Under the pieces are notes generated by a model that saw only the letters and a list, made by a program, of their open reading frames with translations, had not been told where the DNA came from and did no database searches. A stretch of 42,156 bases of DNA from Plantactinospora mayteni (GTDB lineage Bacteria; Actinomycetota; Actinomycetes; Mycobacteriales; Micromonosporaceae): NCBI RefSeq assembly GCF_016862935.1, contig NZ_BONX01000075.1:1-42156 (forward strand). The letters are read 5' to 3'. Shown here one piece after another: positions 26,021 through 34,551 of this stretch. The position numbers were made by a program, and so were the translations under genes. How positions within the stretch are numbered: position 1 is the first letter of the stretch; every line of letters begins with the position of its first letter.

Positions 26021-28282
26021 TCAGCCTGCCGGTACCTCGGCCGACGGCTGCGCCGGCCCGGATTCCACCTCACTTACCGGGCGGTCGGGTACCGGATCCG
26101 GACTGACCGGGCGGTCGGGTACCGGATCCGGGCCGGCGGTCGGCGCGGCCGAGCCGGGCGTCTCGTCCAGGCAGGGTCCGGTGGCCGGCATGGTCCGGTC
26201 GGTGGCGTGGTCGAGCACCCGCAACGCGGCCAGGGCGGCCATCGGCACGGTCAGCGCCGCCGCCGCACCCGCGACGTTCAGGGCCGACCCGCCGAGCAGG
26301 CCGGCGATCACCGCGGCCACCGGAATACCGGCCATTCCGCCCCGCATGGCGGGATAGATCCCGAACAGCCGCTTGAGCCCACCCCAGGGACGGAGCAGGG
26401 CGAACCACACCAGCACCGCACCGACCAGCGCGAGGACGGTCAGCGGGCTCCCGGCCAGGGCGGCCAGGTTCGCCGCGCCGGAGCGGTGCACGGTCAGCCC
26501 GCTGGTGCCGTCGCCGACGGCGGTGAGGAACCGGCCGAGGCTGCCCCGCTGGTCCAACGGCTGCCGCAGGTCCATCACCACGAACCCGATGGTCACCGCC
26601 AGACCGGCGATGGCGGCCCAGGCGAGCCGGCCGAGGCTGAGCCAGCCGCCGGTGCTGATCGCGGCGGCGATGCTCACCCCGGCGGTCAGCGCGACCGCGC
26701 CCACCGCGTCGGCGCCCAGGTAGGGGCTGCCCACCACGATCACCCCGAGCACCCCGACCAGCACCACCACGGCCGGCCGCCAGCTGCGGCGTACCCGCTG
26801 GGCCAGCCAGGCCGCCGAGAGCAGGCTGCCGGCGATGAAGACCCCGAGGCCGACGATGCCGACGCCGGCGTACCGGCCGCCCTCCAGGGCCGAGTATCCG
26901 GTGACGCCGTTGAGTTGCAGACGCGCCCCGGTGACCACGTCCGCGCCGACGACCAGCGCGGCCAGCGCGGCCACGCTGCCCAGCGGCCAGAGGGTGCGCT
27001 GGTACGCCCGGGCGAGTCGTACCGCTGCGGTGGCCAGGCCGAGCACCACCGCCGTGACCAGCCCGAAGTAGAACCCGGCGTGCTCGCCCCGCCACCACGG
27101 GACGACGTCCGCGACGAGCGCGGCCGGGATCGCCAGGGCGGCGGCGATCAGCAGTACCTCGACCGTCGCGACCACCCGCCGGGGCACCGGGGCGGGTCCG
27201 AAGGGGCCGGCGTCGCGCCGCGCCCGGCGCAGCAGTGGCAGTACGGCCACCGCGAGCAGGCACTGGAGCCCGGCCAGCAGCAGGAAGAACCACTCGGCCA
27301 CCTGCTGCTGGGCCCGGGCCTCGCGGTCGGCGTCGGCCGGTGCCGCGATCGCCGTGGGCAGGTCGGCCGGCCGGCCCTCGACCACCGCCGCCGGCCGGCC
27401 GATGAAGAGTCGCTCGGGCGCCGGCCGGCCCAGCGCGGCCAGCGCCGTGGGTGCCAGGTCGACGAGTTGCAGGTAGCCGTCCCGGCCGGTGCTGCGCGAG
27501 GTCAGCCAGCCGCGTCCCCAGCCCGGGCCGTCGGCCACCGCGACGTGCAGCCGGGACGACTGGTCGGTGTCGGCGACGCCGGCCACCATCACCAGGGACC
27601 GTTCGGGCCGGGCCGCCAGTACCCGGGCCAGCACGGCGTCGGCCCGACGGGCGGCGGCGGCCCGGACGGCGGGGTCGTCGCCGCTGACGGTGCCGAGGTC
27701 GATGATGCTGAGTACGCAGTCGTCGAGCAGCCCGGCCGGATCGGGCGGCAGTTCCGCCGCGTACCGGTCGACCCGGCCGAACGGCCTCGCGGCGGCGACC
27801 GCGGCGCCCGGGCCGACCGCGACGGTGCACCGCACCGATTCGGCCAGCGCACCGGGCATGGTGCCCCAGCGCAGCTTGTCCTGGTTGTGGGTGACCGTCG
27901 CCCGCTGGTCGGGCAGGTTGGCGCTGATCCCGTCCGGCTGCTCGACGGTGAGGTCCAGTTCCGGGCACTGCTCGGTGACGACCGTCCCGTCCCAGGCGGC
28001 GAAGTTGCCCGCGCCGAGGGTCTGCCAGCCGTCGACCGGGCAGGTCGGCTGCCGGGCCGACCGCACCGACAGCGAGCCGATCGCACCGCGTTCGGCCATC
28101 TGCCACAGCGTCGGGGTGTTCTGCGGATCGACGTCGTCCCAGCGCAGCCCCGGTACCCCGACCAGCAGCACGTAGTCGGCGGTCTGCTCCGGCGACCGGG
28201 TGGCCGGCCGGACGACGAGCGCGGCGACGCCGAGCGCCACCACCGCCGCGGTCAACAGCACGGGGACCAGCCGGCGCAGCAT
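26021..28282 (-). CDS. Large membrane protein with alkaline-phosphatase-like outer domain
   Basis: The 753-residue protein has an N-terminal signal-anchor (MLRRLVPVLLTAAVVALGV), then ~310 extracytoplasmic residues. Their start (YVLLVGVPGLRWDDVD, TPTLWQMAERGAIGSLSVRS) resembles the metal/nucleophile region of the alkaline phosphatase/sulfatase/PglZ fold. About ten to twelve transmembrane helices follow (from ~345 to ~700), then a Pro-rich tail with a repeated DPVPDRPVS. The start is fixed by TGATG overlap with the glycosyltransferase stop. Placed with MurJ, a GT4 and a MraY-like enzyme, it may modify or release a surface polymer. The function is inferred and metal ligands were not traced. Confidence 0.72.
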   Translation of the reverse strand: MLRRLVPVLLTAAVVALGVAALVVRPATRSPEQTADYVLLVGVPGLRWDDVDPQNTPTLWQMAERGAIGSLSVRSARQPTCPVDGWQTLGAGNFAAWDGTVVTEQCPELDLTVEQPDGISANLPDQRATVTHNQDKLRWGTMPGALAESVRCTVAVGPGAAVAAARPFGRVDRYAAELPPDPAGLLDDCVLSIIDLGTVSGDDPAVRAAAARRADAVLARVLAARPERSLVMVAGVADTDQSSRLHVAVADGPGWGRGWLTSRSTGRDGYLQLVDLAPTALAALGRPAPERLFIGRPAAVVEGRPADLPTAIAAPADADREARAQQQVAEWFFLLLAGLQCLLAVAVLPLLRRARRDAGPFGPAPVPRRVVATVEVLLIAAALAIPAALVADVVPWWRGEHAGFYFGLVTAVVLGLATAAVRLARAYQRTLWPLGSVAALAALVVGADVVTGARLQLNGVTGYSALEGGRYAGVGIVGLGVFIAGSLLSAAWLAQRVRRSWRPAVVVLVGVLGVIVVGSPYLGADAVGAVALTAGVSIAAAISTGGWLSLGRLAWAAIAGLAVTIGFVVMDLRQPLDQRGSLGRFLTAVGDGTSGLTVHRSGAANLAALAGSPLTVLALVGAVLVWFALLRPWGGLKRLFGIYPAMRGGMAGIPVAAVIAGLLGGSALNVAGAAAALTVPMAALAALRVLDHATDRTMPATGPCLDETPGSAAPTAGPDPVPDRPVSPDPVPDRPVSEVESGPAQPSAEVPAG

Positions 28283-29601
28283 CAGCCGCGCCCCGCCGAC
28301 GAACCGGTCTCCCACCCGGCGGAGGGCGGCCGGCCGCCACCGGTCCGCTCGGACTCCTCCGGCGGTGCCGCACCGAAACCGGCCGGCGCCGGATCGGCGG
28401 GATCCGCGGTCGAATCCTCCGGTCGTGCCGGCGGGGTGGGCCGGACCGCGCCGAGTTCGGCGTAGAGCGCGGCGGCGGCGGCGACGGTCTCCGCCTCGGT
28501 CGGCCACTGCGCGGCCCGTACGGTCGCCAGCTCGGCCAGGGCGTCCCGGCGGGCGGGATCGTCGAGCAGTACCCGGACCGCCTCGTCCACCGCGTCCACG
28601 TCGTCGGGCGGGATCAGTACCGCCGCCTCGCCCACCAGCTCCGGCACCCCGCCGACGGCGGTAGCCACCAGCGGTACGCCGGCCCGCAACGCCTCCTGCG
28701 CGAAGAGCTGCCGCGCCTCCCAGTCGCTGGTCACCACGGCCAGGTCGGCTCCGGCCAGCAGGTCGGCCACGTCGGTACGGTGCCCGAGCAGCGTCACCGG
28801 GGCCCGGGCTGCCGAGATCCGGGCGGCCAGCGGCAGATAGCTCGGGCCGCTGCCGGCGATCACCACCACCGGCGGCGGATCCAGTTCGCGCCACCGGGCG
28901 GCGGCGTCGACCAGCAGGTCGTACCGCTTCTGCGGGTGCAGCCGGCCGACGGAGAGGATCAGCGGCTGGGCCGGGGCGACGCCGAACTCGGCCCGGACCG
29001 CCGAGCGGCTGCGCCGGGGCGCCGGCAGGGTGGGTGCGGCGACCGGGGCGAGCCGGGCGTCCCGGGCACCGAGCGCGGCGGCCCGCTCGACGAGGTCGGC
29101 GGAGGCGCCGAGACTGACCCGGGCCCGCCGGGCGACGATCCGCTCGGCCAGCCGGGAGAGCCGCCCGCGCAGCCCGCTGGCGAGCACCGCGTTGTGCCAG
29201 GTCACCACGACCGGGGCGGCCGGCCGGGCGAGCACCGCCACCAGGCCGGCCCGCAGGCCGTGCGCGTGCACCACGCCGACCGGTTCGGCCAGGGCCCGGC
29301 GCAGCGCCGTGACCGCCCGCGCGTCGGCCGGGGTGGGGCTGGCCGGGATCTCCACCGGTACGAACCGGGCCCCGGCGGCGGTGAAGTCGAACTGCTCCTG
29401 GGTCGCGGCCGGACCGCAGACGGTGACCGTCATTCCGGTGCCGACCAGCCCCCGGGCGAGTGAGGTGACGTGTTGACCGACGCCGCCGGTACTGGAGGCG
29501 AGCACCAGGACGACCGAGCCGGCCTGCCCGACGGTGGCCGTCGGTGCCGGCACGTCCGGTTCGGCGCGGTCCTCCGGTCGAGCCGGCTCAAGCTCGCTCA
29601 C
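28282..29601 (-). CDS. GT4-family glycosyltransferase
   Basis: The 439-residue protein has a GT-B fold: the N-terminal motif STGGVGQHVTSLARGL, HAHGLRAGL, the central VGRLHPQKRYDLLVDA, and the GT4 C-terminal EARQLFAQEALRAGVPLVAT with GGVPELV. It has no membrane segment, so it probably acts at the inner face of the membrane on a lipid-linked acceptor. The GTG at 29601 overlaps the murJ stop (GTGA) and its own stop overlaps the next gene, so it is coupled on both sides. The sugar and acceptor cannot be told. Confidence 0.85.
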   Translation of the reverse strand: MSELEPARPEDRAEPDVPAPTATVGQAGSVVLVLASSTGGVGQHVTSLARGLVGTGMTVTVCGPAATQEQFDFTAAGARFVPVEIPASPTPADARAVTALRRALAEPVGVVHAHGLRAGLVAVLARPAAPVVVTWHNAVLASGLRGRLSRLAERIVARRARVSLGASADLVERAAALGARDARLAPVAAPTLPAPRRSRSAVRAEFGVAPAQPLILSVGRLHPQKRYDLLVDAAARWRELDPPPVVVIAGSGPSYLPLAARISAARAPVTLLGHRTDVADLLAGADLAVVTSDWEARQLFAQEALRAGVPLVATAVGGVPELVGEAAVLIPPDDVDAVDEAVRVLLDDPARRDALAELATVRAAQWPTEAETVAAAAALYAELGAVRPTPPARPEDSTADPADPAPAGFGAAPPEESERTGGGRPPSAGWETGSSAGRG

Positions 29602-31334
29602 CGCGACACCCGCTCCTTCCCGTCGTCCTCGCCCGGGTCGGCCGCGTCCGGCCGGTCCCCGCGATCCGTCTCCGCCCCGTCCCGCCGCCGCGCCGCGGGC
29701 CCGCCCCGGTGGGCCAGCGCCAGCACGCCGCGCAGCCGTCCGCGCAGCATCGCCAGCAGTGGCCGGACGTCGTGCCGGTCCAGCGGATAGGCGACCGCGA
29801 CGAAAGCCGCGCCTACGGCGACTCCGGACAGCATGCCCTGCACGAGTGCGTCGACTCGCGCCGGGGTACCACCCCCGAAGCCGGGCAACCAGTGCGCGCA
29901 CGCCGCACCGACTACCGCCGCGACCGCTCCGGCGAGCAGCCCGATCAGCGCTGACCTGGTAAATCCGGTCAACGCGGCCGGCCCGGCGCTGCGCCGGACG
30001 GCGACGACCAGTAGTACTCCCAACACCAGCATGCCGACCGAGTTCGCCGCTCCGACCGCGAACACCCGATAGTCAGCCGGGAAGGCGGCGGAGAGCCCCA
30101 CCGCGGCGACCGGTACGACGAGCCAGCCGGCCAGGGTGGCGCCGGCTGCCGGCCGGGTGGCGCCGCGCGCGTACAGGGCCCGGGTGAGTACCGCGAAGAG
30201 CCCGTAGCCGAGCAGCCCCGGTGCGAACCCGGCGACGGCGGCCACCTGGGTCGGCCCGCTGTCCGGCCAGAAGAACCGGGCCACCGGTTCGGCGGTGCCG
30301 ATCAGCGCCGCCGTGCCGAGGCAACTGAACAGCAGTACCCGGCGGGCGGTCGGAGCCAGCGTGCTGCGGTATCCCGGCTCGTCCCCGGTGGCGTGCGCGG
30401 CGGCGAGCTGCGGATACGCCGCGACCGCGAGCGGGACGGCGAGTACCGCCCAGGGCAGCAGGTACACCGTCTGGGCGAGGTTGAACACGATCTCCGCACC
30501 GGTCGGTCCACCGCTGAGCTGGCGCAGGCTGACCACCAGGGCGACCTGCTGGCCGAGTACCGTCACCGCGCCGGCCAGCGCGAGCCCGCCGATCTTGCCC
30601 CGGGCGTCGGCGGCGAAGCCGTACCCGAGTCGGGGTCGCAGGTGCAGCCGGCGGACCGGGGCGAGCAGCGACAGCGAGAGCACCACCACCCCGAGGGTGG
30701 TACCGGCGGAAAGGATCAGCTCGCCGCCCCGCCCGACCTCGGCAATGGTCGGGTGCACCCCCTCGACGGCCGCGAACGCCAGGTAGACCCCGATCACGGT
30801 CACGCTGGACAGCAGCGGTGCGATCACCGGCCAGGCGAACCGCCGGTACGACTGGAGCACCCCGGTCAGCACGATGCCGATCCCGTACAGCGGCAGTTGC
30901 GGGGCGAAGACCCGGAGCATCCGCGCGCCGGCCTCGATCTCGGCGGTGCTCCGGTGCTCCGAGATCAGTCCGACGATCGGTTCGGCGAGCAGCGCCACCG
31001 CGACCGCGAGCGGCACGAGCAGGCTCACCGTCCAGGTCAGCAGCGCTCCGGTGGTGGCCGCCACCGCCGCCCGGTCACCGGCCGCCACCGCGCCGGCCAG
31101 CAGCGGTACGACCAGACTCGCCAGCGCCCCACCGGCGACGATCTCGAAGACGATGTTCGGGACGCTGTTCGCCACCACGTACATGCCGCCGAGGTCGCTG
31201 CGGTCGCCCATCAGCCAGGTGAAGACCCCGGTACGCCCGAACCCGGCCAGTCGACTGGCCACGGTGAGTACGGCGATCAGCGCGGCGGCGCCGGCCAGCC
31301 GCCCGGCGCCGACCAGGGGTGCCGGTCTGCCCAC
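29598..31334 (-). CDS. murJ: MurJ/MviN-family lipid flippase
   Basis: The 578-residue polytopic protein has about 14 transmembrane helices of the MOP superfamily. Family features are a first helix with ASRLAGFGRTGVF, GGALASLVVPLL, and charged residues within later helices. MurJ moves lipid II across the membrane for peptidoglycan synthesis. As actinobacteria often hold several paralogues and this one sits in an envelope cassette, it may instead serve another lipid-linked glycan. The tail is charged and disordered. Confidence 0.85.
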   Translation of the reverse strand: MGRPAPLVGAGRLAGAAALIAVLTVASRLAGFGRTGVFTWLMGDRSDLGGMYVVANSVPNIVFEIVAGGALASLVVPLLAGAVAAGDRAAVAATTGALLTWTVSLLVPLAVAVALLAEPIVGLISEHRSTAEIEAGARMLRVFAPQLPLYGIGIVLTGVLQSYRRFAWPVIAPLLSSVTVIGVYLAFAAVEGVHPTIAEVGRGGELILSAGTTLGVVVLSLSLLAPVRRLHLRPRLGYGFAADARGKIGGLALAGAVTVLGQQVALVVSLRQLSGGPTGAEIVFNLAQTVYLLPWAVLAVPLAVAAYPQLAAAHATGDEPGYRSTLAPTARRVLLFSCLGTAALIGTAEPVARFFWPDSGPTQVAAVAGFAPGLLGYGLFAVLTRALYARGATRPAAGATLAGWLVVPVAAVGLSAAFPADYRVFAVGAANSVGMLVLGVLLVVAVRRSAGPAALTGFTRSALIGLLAGAVAAVVGAACAHWLPGFGGGTPARVDALVQGMLSGVAVGAAFVAVAYPLDRHDVRPLLAMLRGRLRGVLALAHRGGPAARRRDGAETDRGDRPDAADPGEDDGKERVSR

Positions 31335-31335
31335 C

Positions 31336-32211
31336 TCAGGAGTGTCGCCGGCCCAGGGCGTCCAGTTCGCGCAACCCCGGAGTGTTCTGGATCACCTGGG
31401 TGAAGCTGACCTTCTCGCTGGCGGCGGTGAGCGCGGCGATCACGGCGAGCGCCCCGGCCCGCCCCACCGGCCCGGTACGGGCGGCCAGCGCGACGCCGAG
31501 CAGTGCGCCGAGGGCGTTCGCCCCGCTGTCGCCGAGCATGACGCGTTCGTCGAGGTCGGCCGGGAGCAGCGCGGCGGCGGCGCCGACCGGGCCGGCGGCG
31601 AGCCCACCGGTCGGGCCGGGCAGCAGCGGCGCGCCGAGCAGCACGCCGGACTTGAGCGCCCGCCCCGGCCGCAGGTCGAGCAGGTTGACCAGGTTCGCGG
31701 TACCGGCGACGACGCCCGCGCCGAGCAGCAGGTCGACCATCCCGGCGGGGCGTCCGGCGCGGCGGCGGCCCGGATGGGACCGGACCGTCGGGTCGGCGGC
31801 GAGCAGGGCGGCGGCGGCCAGCCCGGCCGCACCCACCCCGGCGATCTTGACGACGCCGCTGGTCACCCGCCCCTGGCGGAGCGCGGCGAGGTGCCCGGCG
31901 AAGCCCTTTGCGGTCTTCTGCTCCGGCCGGGCCCCGACCACGTCGTCGTAGAGCCCGACGGCTCCGCAGGAGAGGCCGGCGACCAGGGCGGCGGCGCCGG
32001 CCGGCCGGCTCGGCGCGCCCGCGGCGGCACCGACGGCCGCGCCGACGGCGAGCGCGGGGCCGGCGGCCAGGGTGACGGTGCGGCCCCGGAAGTTGGTCCG
32101 GCGCAGCCCGCCGGCCCACGGGCCGGCGAGCACACCCCGCAGGGCGGCACCGGCGAAGAGCATGCCGACGCCGAGCGCCCGGGCCCGGGCGCCCCTTCGC
32201 CGGGCGGTCAC
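31336..32211 (-). CDS. MraY/WecA-like phosphoglycosyltransferase (PNPT superfamily)
   Basis: The 291-residue membrane protein carries PNPT-type motifs: GLYDDVVGA, NLVNLLDLRPGRALK (the catalytic N-DxxN-like loop) and MLGDSGANALGALLG. It has about eight to ten hydrophobic segments and is shorter than typical MraY. It would transfer a sugar phosphate to undecaprenyl phosphate. The GTG start overlaps the steB stop, and its stop is directly against murJ, so it likely feeds lipid-linked precursor to the flippase. The end (FTQVIQNTPGLRELDALG) is characteristic of this actinobacterial subgroup. Confidence 0.8.
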   Translation of the reverse strand: MTARRRGARARALGVGMLFAGAALRGVLAGPWAGGLRRTNFRGRTVTLAAGPALAVGAAVGAAAGAPSRPAGAAALVAGLSCGAVGLYDDVVGARPEQKTAKGFAGHLAALRQGRVTSGVVKIAGVGAAGLAAAALLAADPTVRSHPGRRRAGRPAGMVDLLLGAGVVAGTANLVNLLDLRPGRALKSGVLLGAPLLPGPTGGLAAGPVGAAAALLPADLDERVMLGDSGANALGALLGVALAARTGPVGRAGALAVIAALTAASEKVSFTQVIQNTPGLRELDALGRRHS

Positions 32212-33143
32212 TCGGGCATTTCCGGCAGCAGCGATCCGGCACCCGCGCCGACGCCGTACGCGCCGGCCCGCTTCTCGGTGATCTGCCGGACCAGCGCCAG
32301 CGCGGTGACGAGCTGCCCCTGCACGGTGTTGGTGTTGTCGACGGTGGAGATCGTCTTGGACAGCGCCGGATCCCGGCGTACCTCGGCGACCAGGTTGCCG
32401 CCGCTGCTGCCGTTGCCGGCGACCACGATCGCCCCGGCCTTGTCGAACTGCTCGGCGAGCTGGACCACGGACCGGTCCTTGCGGGTCGCGTCCCGGTCGA
32501 CGTACGGCTGGCCGCTGATCACCACCACCGCCTCGGCGGAACCGGTGATCTTGTTGGGCACGTTGAGGTAGCCCTCTTCGCTGTAGTCGTCCAGCACCGA
32601 GCGCCGGTCGGCGTCGGTCACCGGCGAGCCGCCCTCCGGGCGGTCCAGCAGCGCGCTGGCCAGCAGGGCGCTGGACTTCTCCACACCCTCGCCGCTGGGC
32701 AGCCCGACGTCCGGGACGGTGGGTCTGACCGCCTTGGCCGCGACACCCAGCAGCAGGACGCTGCTGTCCGGATCGAGGAACTTCTCCTGTACGTCGATCC
32801 GCCCGGTGACCGAGGCGCCGCCCAGCCGAAGCATGTCGACGACCCCGTCGACCTGGTCCTGCCCGCTCGGCAGCACGACGAGCAGCACGCGCCGCCCGGC
32901 GAGGGTGCCCTTGAGCATGTGCGGCGCCGCCTCCCTGACGAAGTCCTCCTCGCGCTGGACCTCGGTCTCCAGGTTGTTCACCGACTCGCGGAGCTGCTCG
33001 TTCTTCTTGCCCAGCGCGCTGACCTGGTCCTTGAGCGAGTCGGCGACCGGACCGTTCAGCGCCGCGGTACCCACGACCAGACCGATTGCCAGGGCGAGGA
33101 ACACCGCGGTCAACGAGACCACGTGGTACCGGAAATTGATCAC
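32208..33143 (-). CDS. steB: SteB / MctB-family envelope protein (copper transporter family)
   Basis: The 311-residue protein starts with one transmembrane helix (NFRYHVVSLTAVFLALAIGL), then a short coiled coil (about 35-70; LKDQVSALGKKNEQLRESVN) and an exported domain. It belongs to the family of Mycobacterium Rv1698 (MctB, copper efflux) and corynebacterial SteB, a cell-division and envelope partner of SteA. The GTG at 33143 has AGAGG upstream. The preceding gene encodes SteA, so a SteA-SteB envelope role is the more likely reading. Confidence 0.88.
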   Translation of the reverse strand: MINFRYHVVSLTAVFLALAIGLVVGTAALNGPVADSLKDQVSALGKKNEQLRESVNNLETEVQREEDFVREAAPHMLKGTLAGRRVLLVVLPSGQDQVDGVVDMLRLGGASVTGRIDVQEKFLDPDSSVLLLGVAAKAVRPTVPDVGLPSGEGVEKSSALLASALLDRPEGGSPVTDADRRSVLDDYSEEGYLNVPNKITGSAEAVVVISGQPYVDRDATRKDRSVVQLAEQFDKAGAIVVAGNGSSGGNLVAEVRRDPALSKTISTVDNTNTVQGQLVTALALVRQITEKRAGAYGVGAGAGSLLPEMPE

Positions 33144-33193
33144 GACAAGCGCCTCTTGATCATCATTCGGGGCCGGGAGGACACCAGCACTGG

Positions 33194-34372
33194 CTAGAAG
33201 AGCTGTCCAAGCTGGAATACGACATTGTCCCACCACTCGGAGGCGACCCCGAGGTAAGCCTTTCCAACGGTGGAGACGGCGACCGCGGACGCCATCGCGG
33301 CCAGCGCCGAGAGCACCAGCAGCAACAGCGACGACCCGGAGATGCTCTGCCGGTAGAGCCGGCTCACGCCCTTGGCGTCGACCAGCTTGCCGCCGACCTT
33401 GAGCCGGGTCAGGAAGGTGGAGGCCATCCCACCGCGACCCTTGTCCAGGAACTCGACCAGGGTGGCGTGGGTGCCCACCGCGACGATCAGCGAGGCGCCC
33501 TTGCCGTCGGCGAGCAGCATCGCCAGGTCCTCGCTGGTGGCCGCGGCCGGGAAGGTCTGCGCGGTCACGCCGAGCCCGTTCACCCGGGCCAGTCCCGGCG
33601 CCCGCCCGTCCGGATAGGCGTGCACGATCACCTCGGCGCCGCACCGCAACACGTCGTCGGTGACCGAGTCCATGTCACCGATGATCAGATCGGGCGTGTA
33701 ACCCGCCTCCACCAGCGCGTCCGCGCCGCCGTCCACGCCGATCAACACCGGCTTGAACTCCCGGATGTACGGGCGCAGCACGTCGAGGTCGGCCTTGTAG
33801 TCGTAGCCCCGGACCACGATCAGGCAGTGCCGGCCCCGGATCGGGGTCTCGACGTCCGGCACACCGACACCGTCGAGCAGCAGCTCCCGCTCCTGCTTGA
33901 GGTATTCCATGGTGTTGGCGGCGAACGCCTCCAACTGCACCGACAGCCCTTCCCGGGCGTCGGACATCGCCTTGGCCACCGACTCGGCGTCCTGCCGGCT
34001 GCCGTGCCCGACCGGCTCCTCGCCGACCAGCACGGTGTTGCCGTCGATCCGGACGGTGTCGCCCTCCCGGATGTGCTGGAAGACGCTCTCGCCGAGGTCG
34101 TCGAGGAGGGGGATGCCCGCCTTGATCAGCACCTCCGGGCCGAGGTTCGGATAGCGGCCGGAGACCGACGGCTTGGCGTTGAGCACCGCGGCGACGCCGA
34201 CCGCCACCAGGGAATCGGCCGCCACCCGGTCCAGGTCGACATGGTCGATCACCGCGATGTCACCCGGCCGCAGCCGGCTGACCAGGCGCTTCGTCCGGCG
34301 GTCAAGGCGCGCGGTGCCGACGACTTTGCCCGGTTCCGCGCTCCGGGCCCGGCGCAACGTGGGTAAACGCAT
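33194..34372 (-). CDS. steA: SteA-like protein, thiamine pyrophosphokinase-like fold
   Basis: The 392-residue protein has a central TPK-like domain with the GVDGGADALVEAGYTPDLII and GDMDSVTDD motifs. A C-terminal transmembrane helix (GSSLLLLVLSALAAMASAVA, about 345-370) leaves a short outer tail. This is the Rv1697/SteA family, linked to cytokinesis and envelope integrity in corynebacteria. The ATG at 34372 is chosen with AGGA upstream; another ATG lies three codons earlier. steB follows after 50 bp. Confidence 0.9.
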   Translation of the reverse strand: MRLPTLRRARSAEPGKVVGTARLDRRTKRLVSRLRPGDIAVIDHVDLDRVAADSLVAVGVAAVLNAKPSVSGRYPNLGPEVLIKAGIPLLDDLGESVFQHIREGDTVRIDGNTVLVGEEPVGHGSRQDAESVAKAMSDAREGLSVQLEAFAANTMEYLKQERELLLDGVGVPDVETPIRGRHCLIVVRGYDYKADLDVLRPYIREFKPVLIGVDGGADALVEAGYTPDLIIGDMDSVTDDVLRCGAEVIVHAYPDGRAPGLARVNGLGVTAQTFPAAATSEDLAMLLADGKGASLIVAVGTHATLVEFLDKGRGGMASTFLTRLKVGGKLVDAKGVSRLYRQSISGSSLLLLVLSALAAMASAVAVSTVGKAYLGVASEWWDNVVFQLGQLF

Positions 34373-34551
34373 CCCAACCATCCTGGCATGTGAGGCAGAG
34401 CTTTCTGTCGCGACATGCCTGAGCAGGGCCGCCACCCCAAGGGAACCACATTCATGCCCGGCCGGGTGTGGTCGGCGTCACACCATTCATTTCGGTACCA
34501 CGGATCGTGCTCCCCAGGGTCACACTCCGCTGCACGCGCGGTGCCGCAGCC

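Noticed and set aside
26207-28465. 752-codon plus-strand open frame
   Set aside because: Antisense to the large membrane protein; Gln/Arg/His-rich with no recognisable motif.
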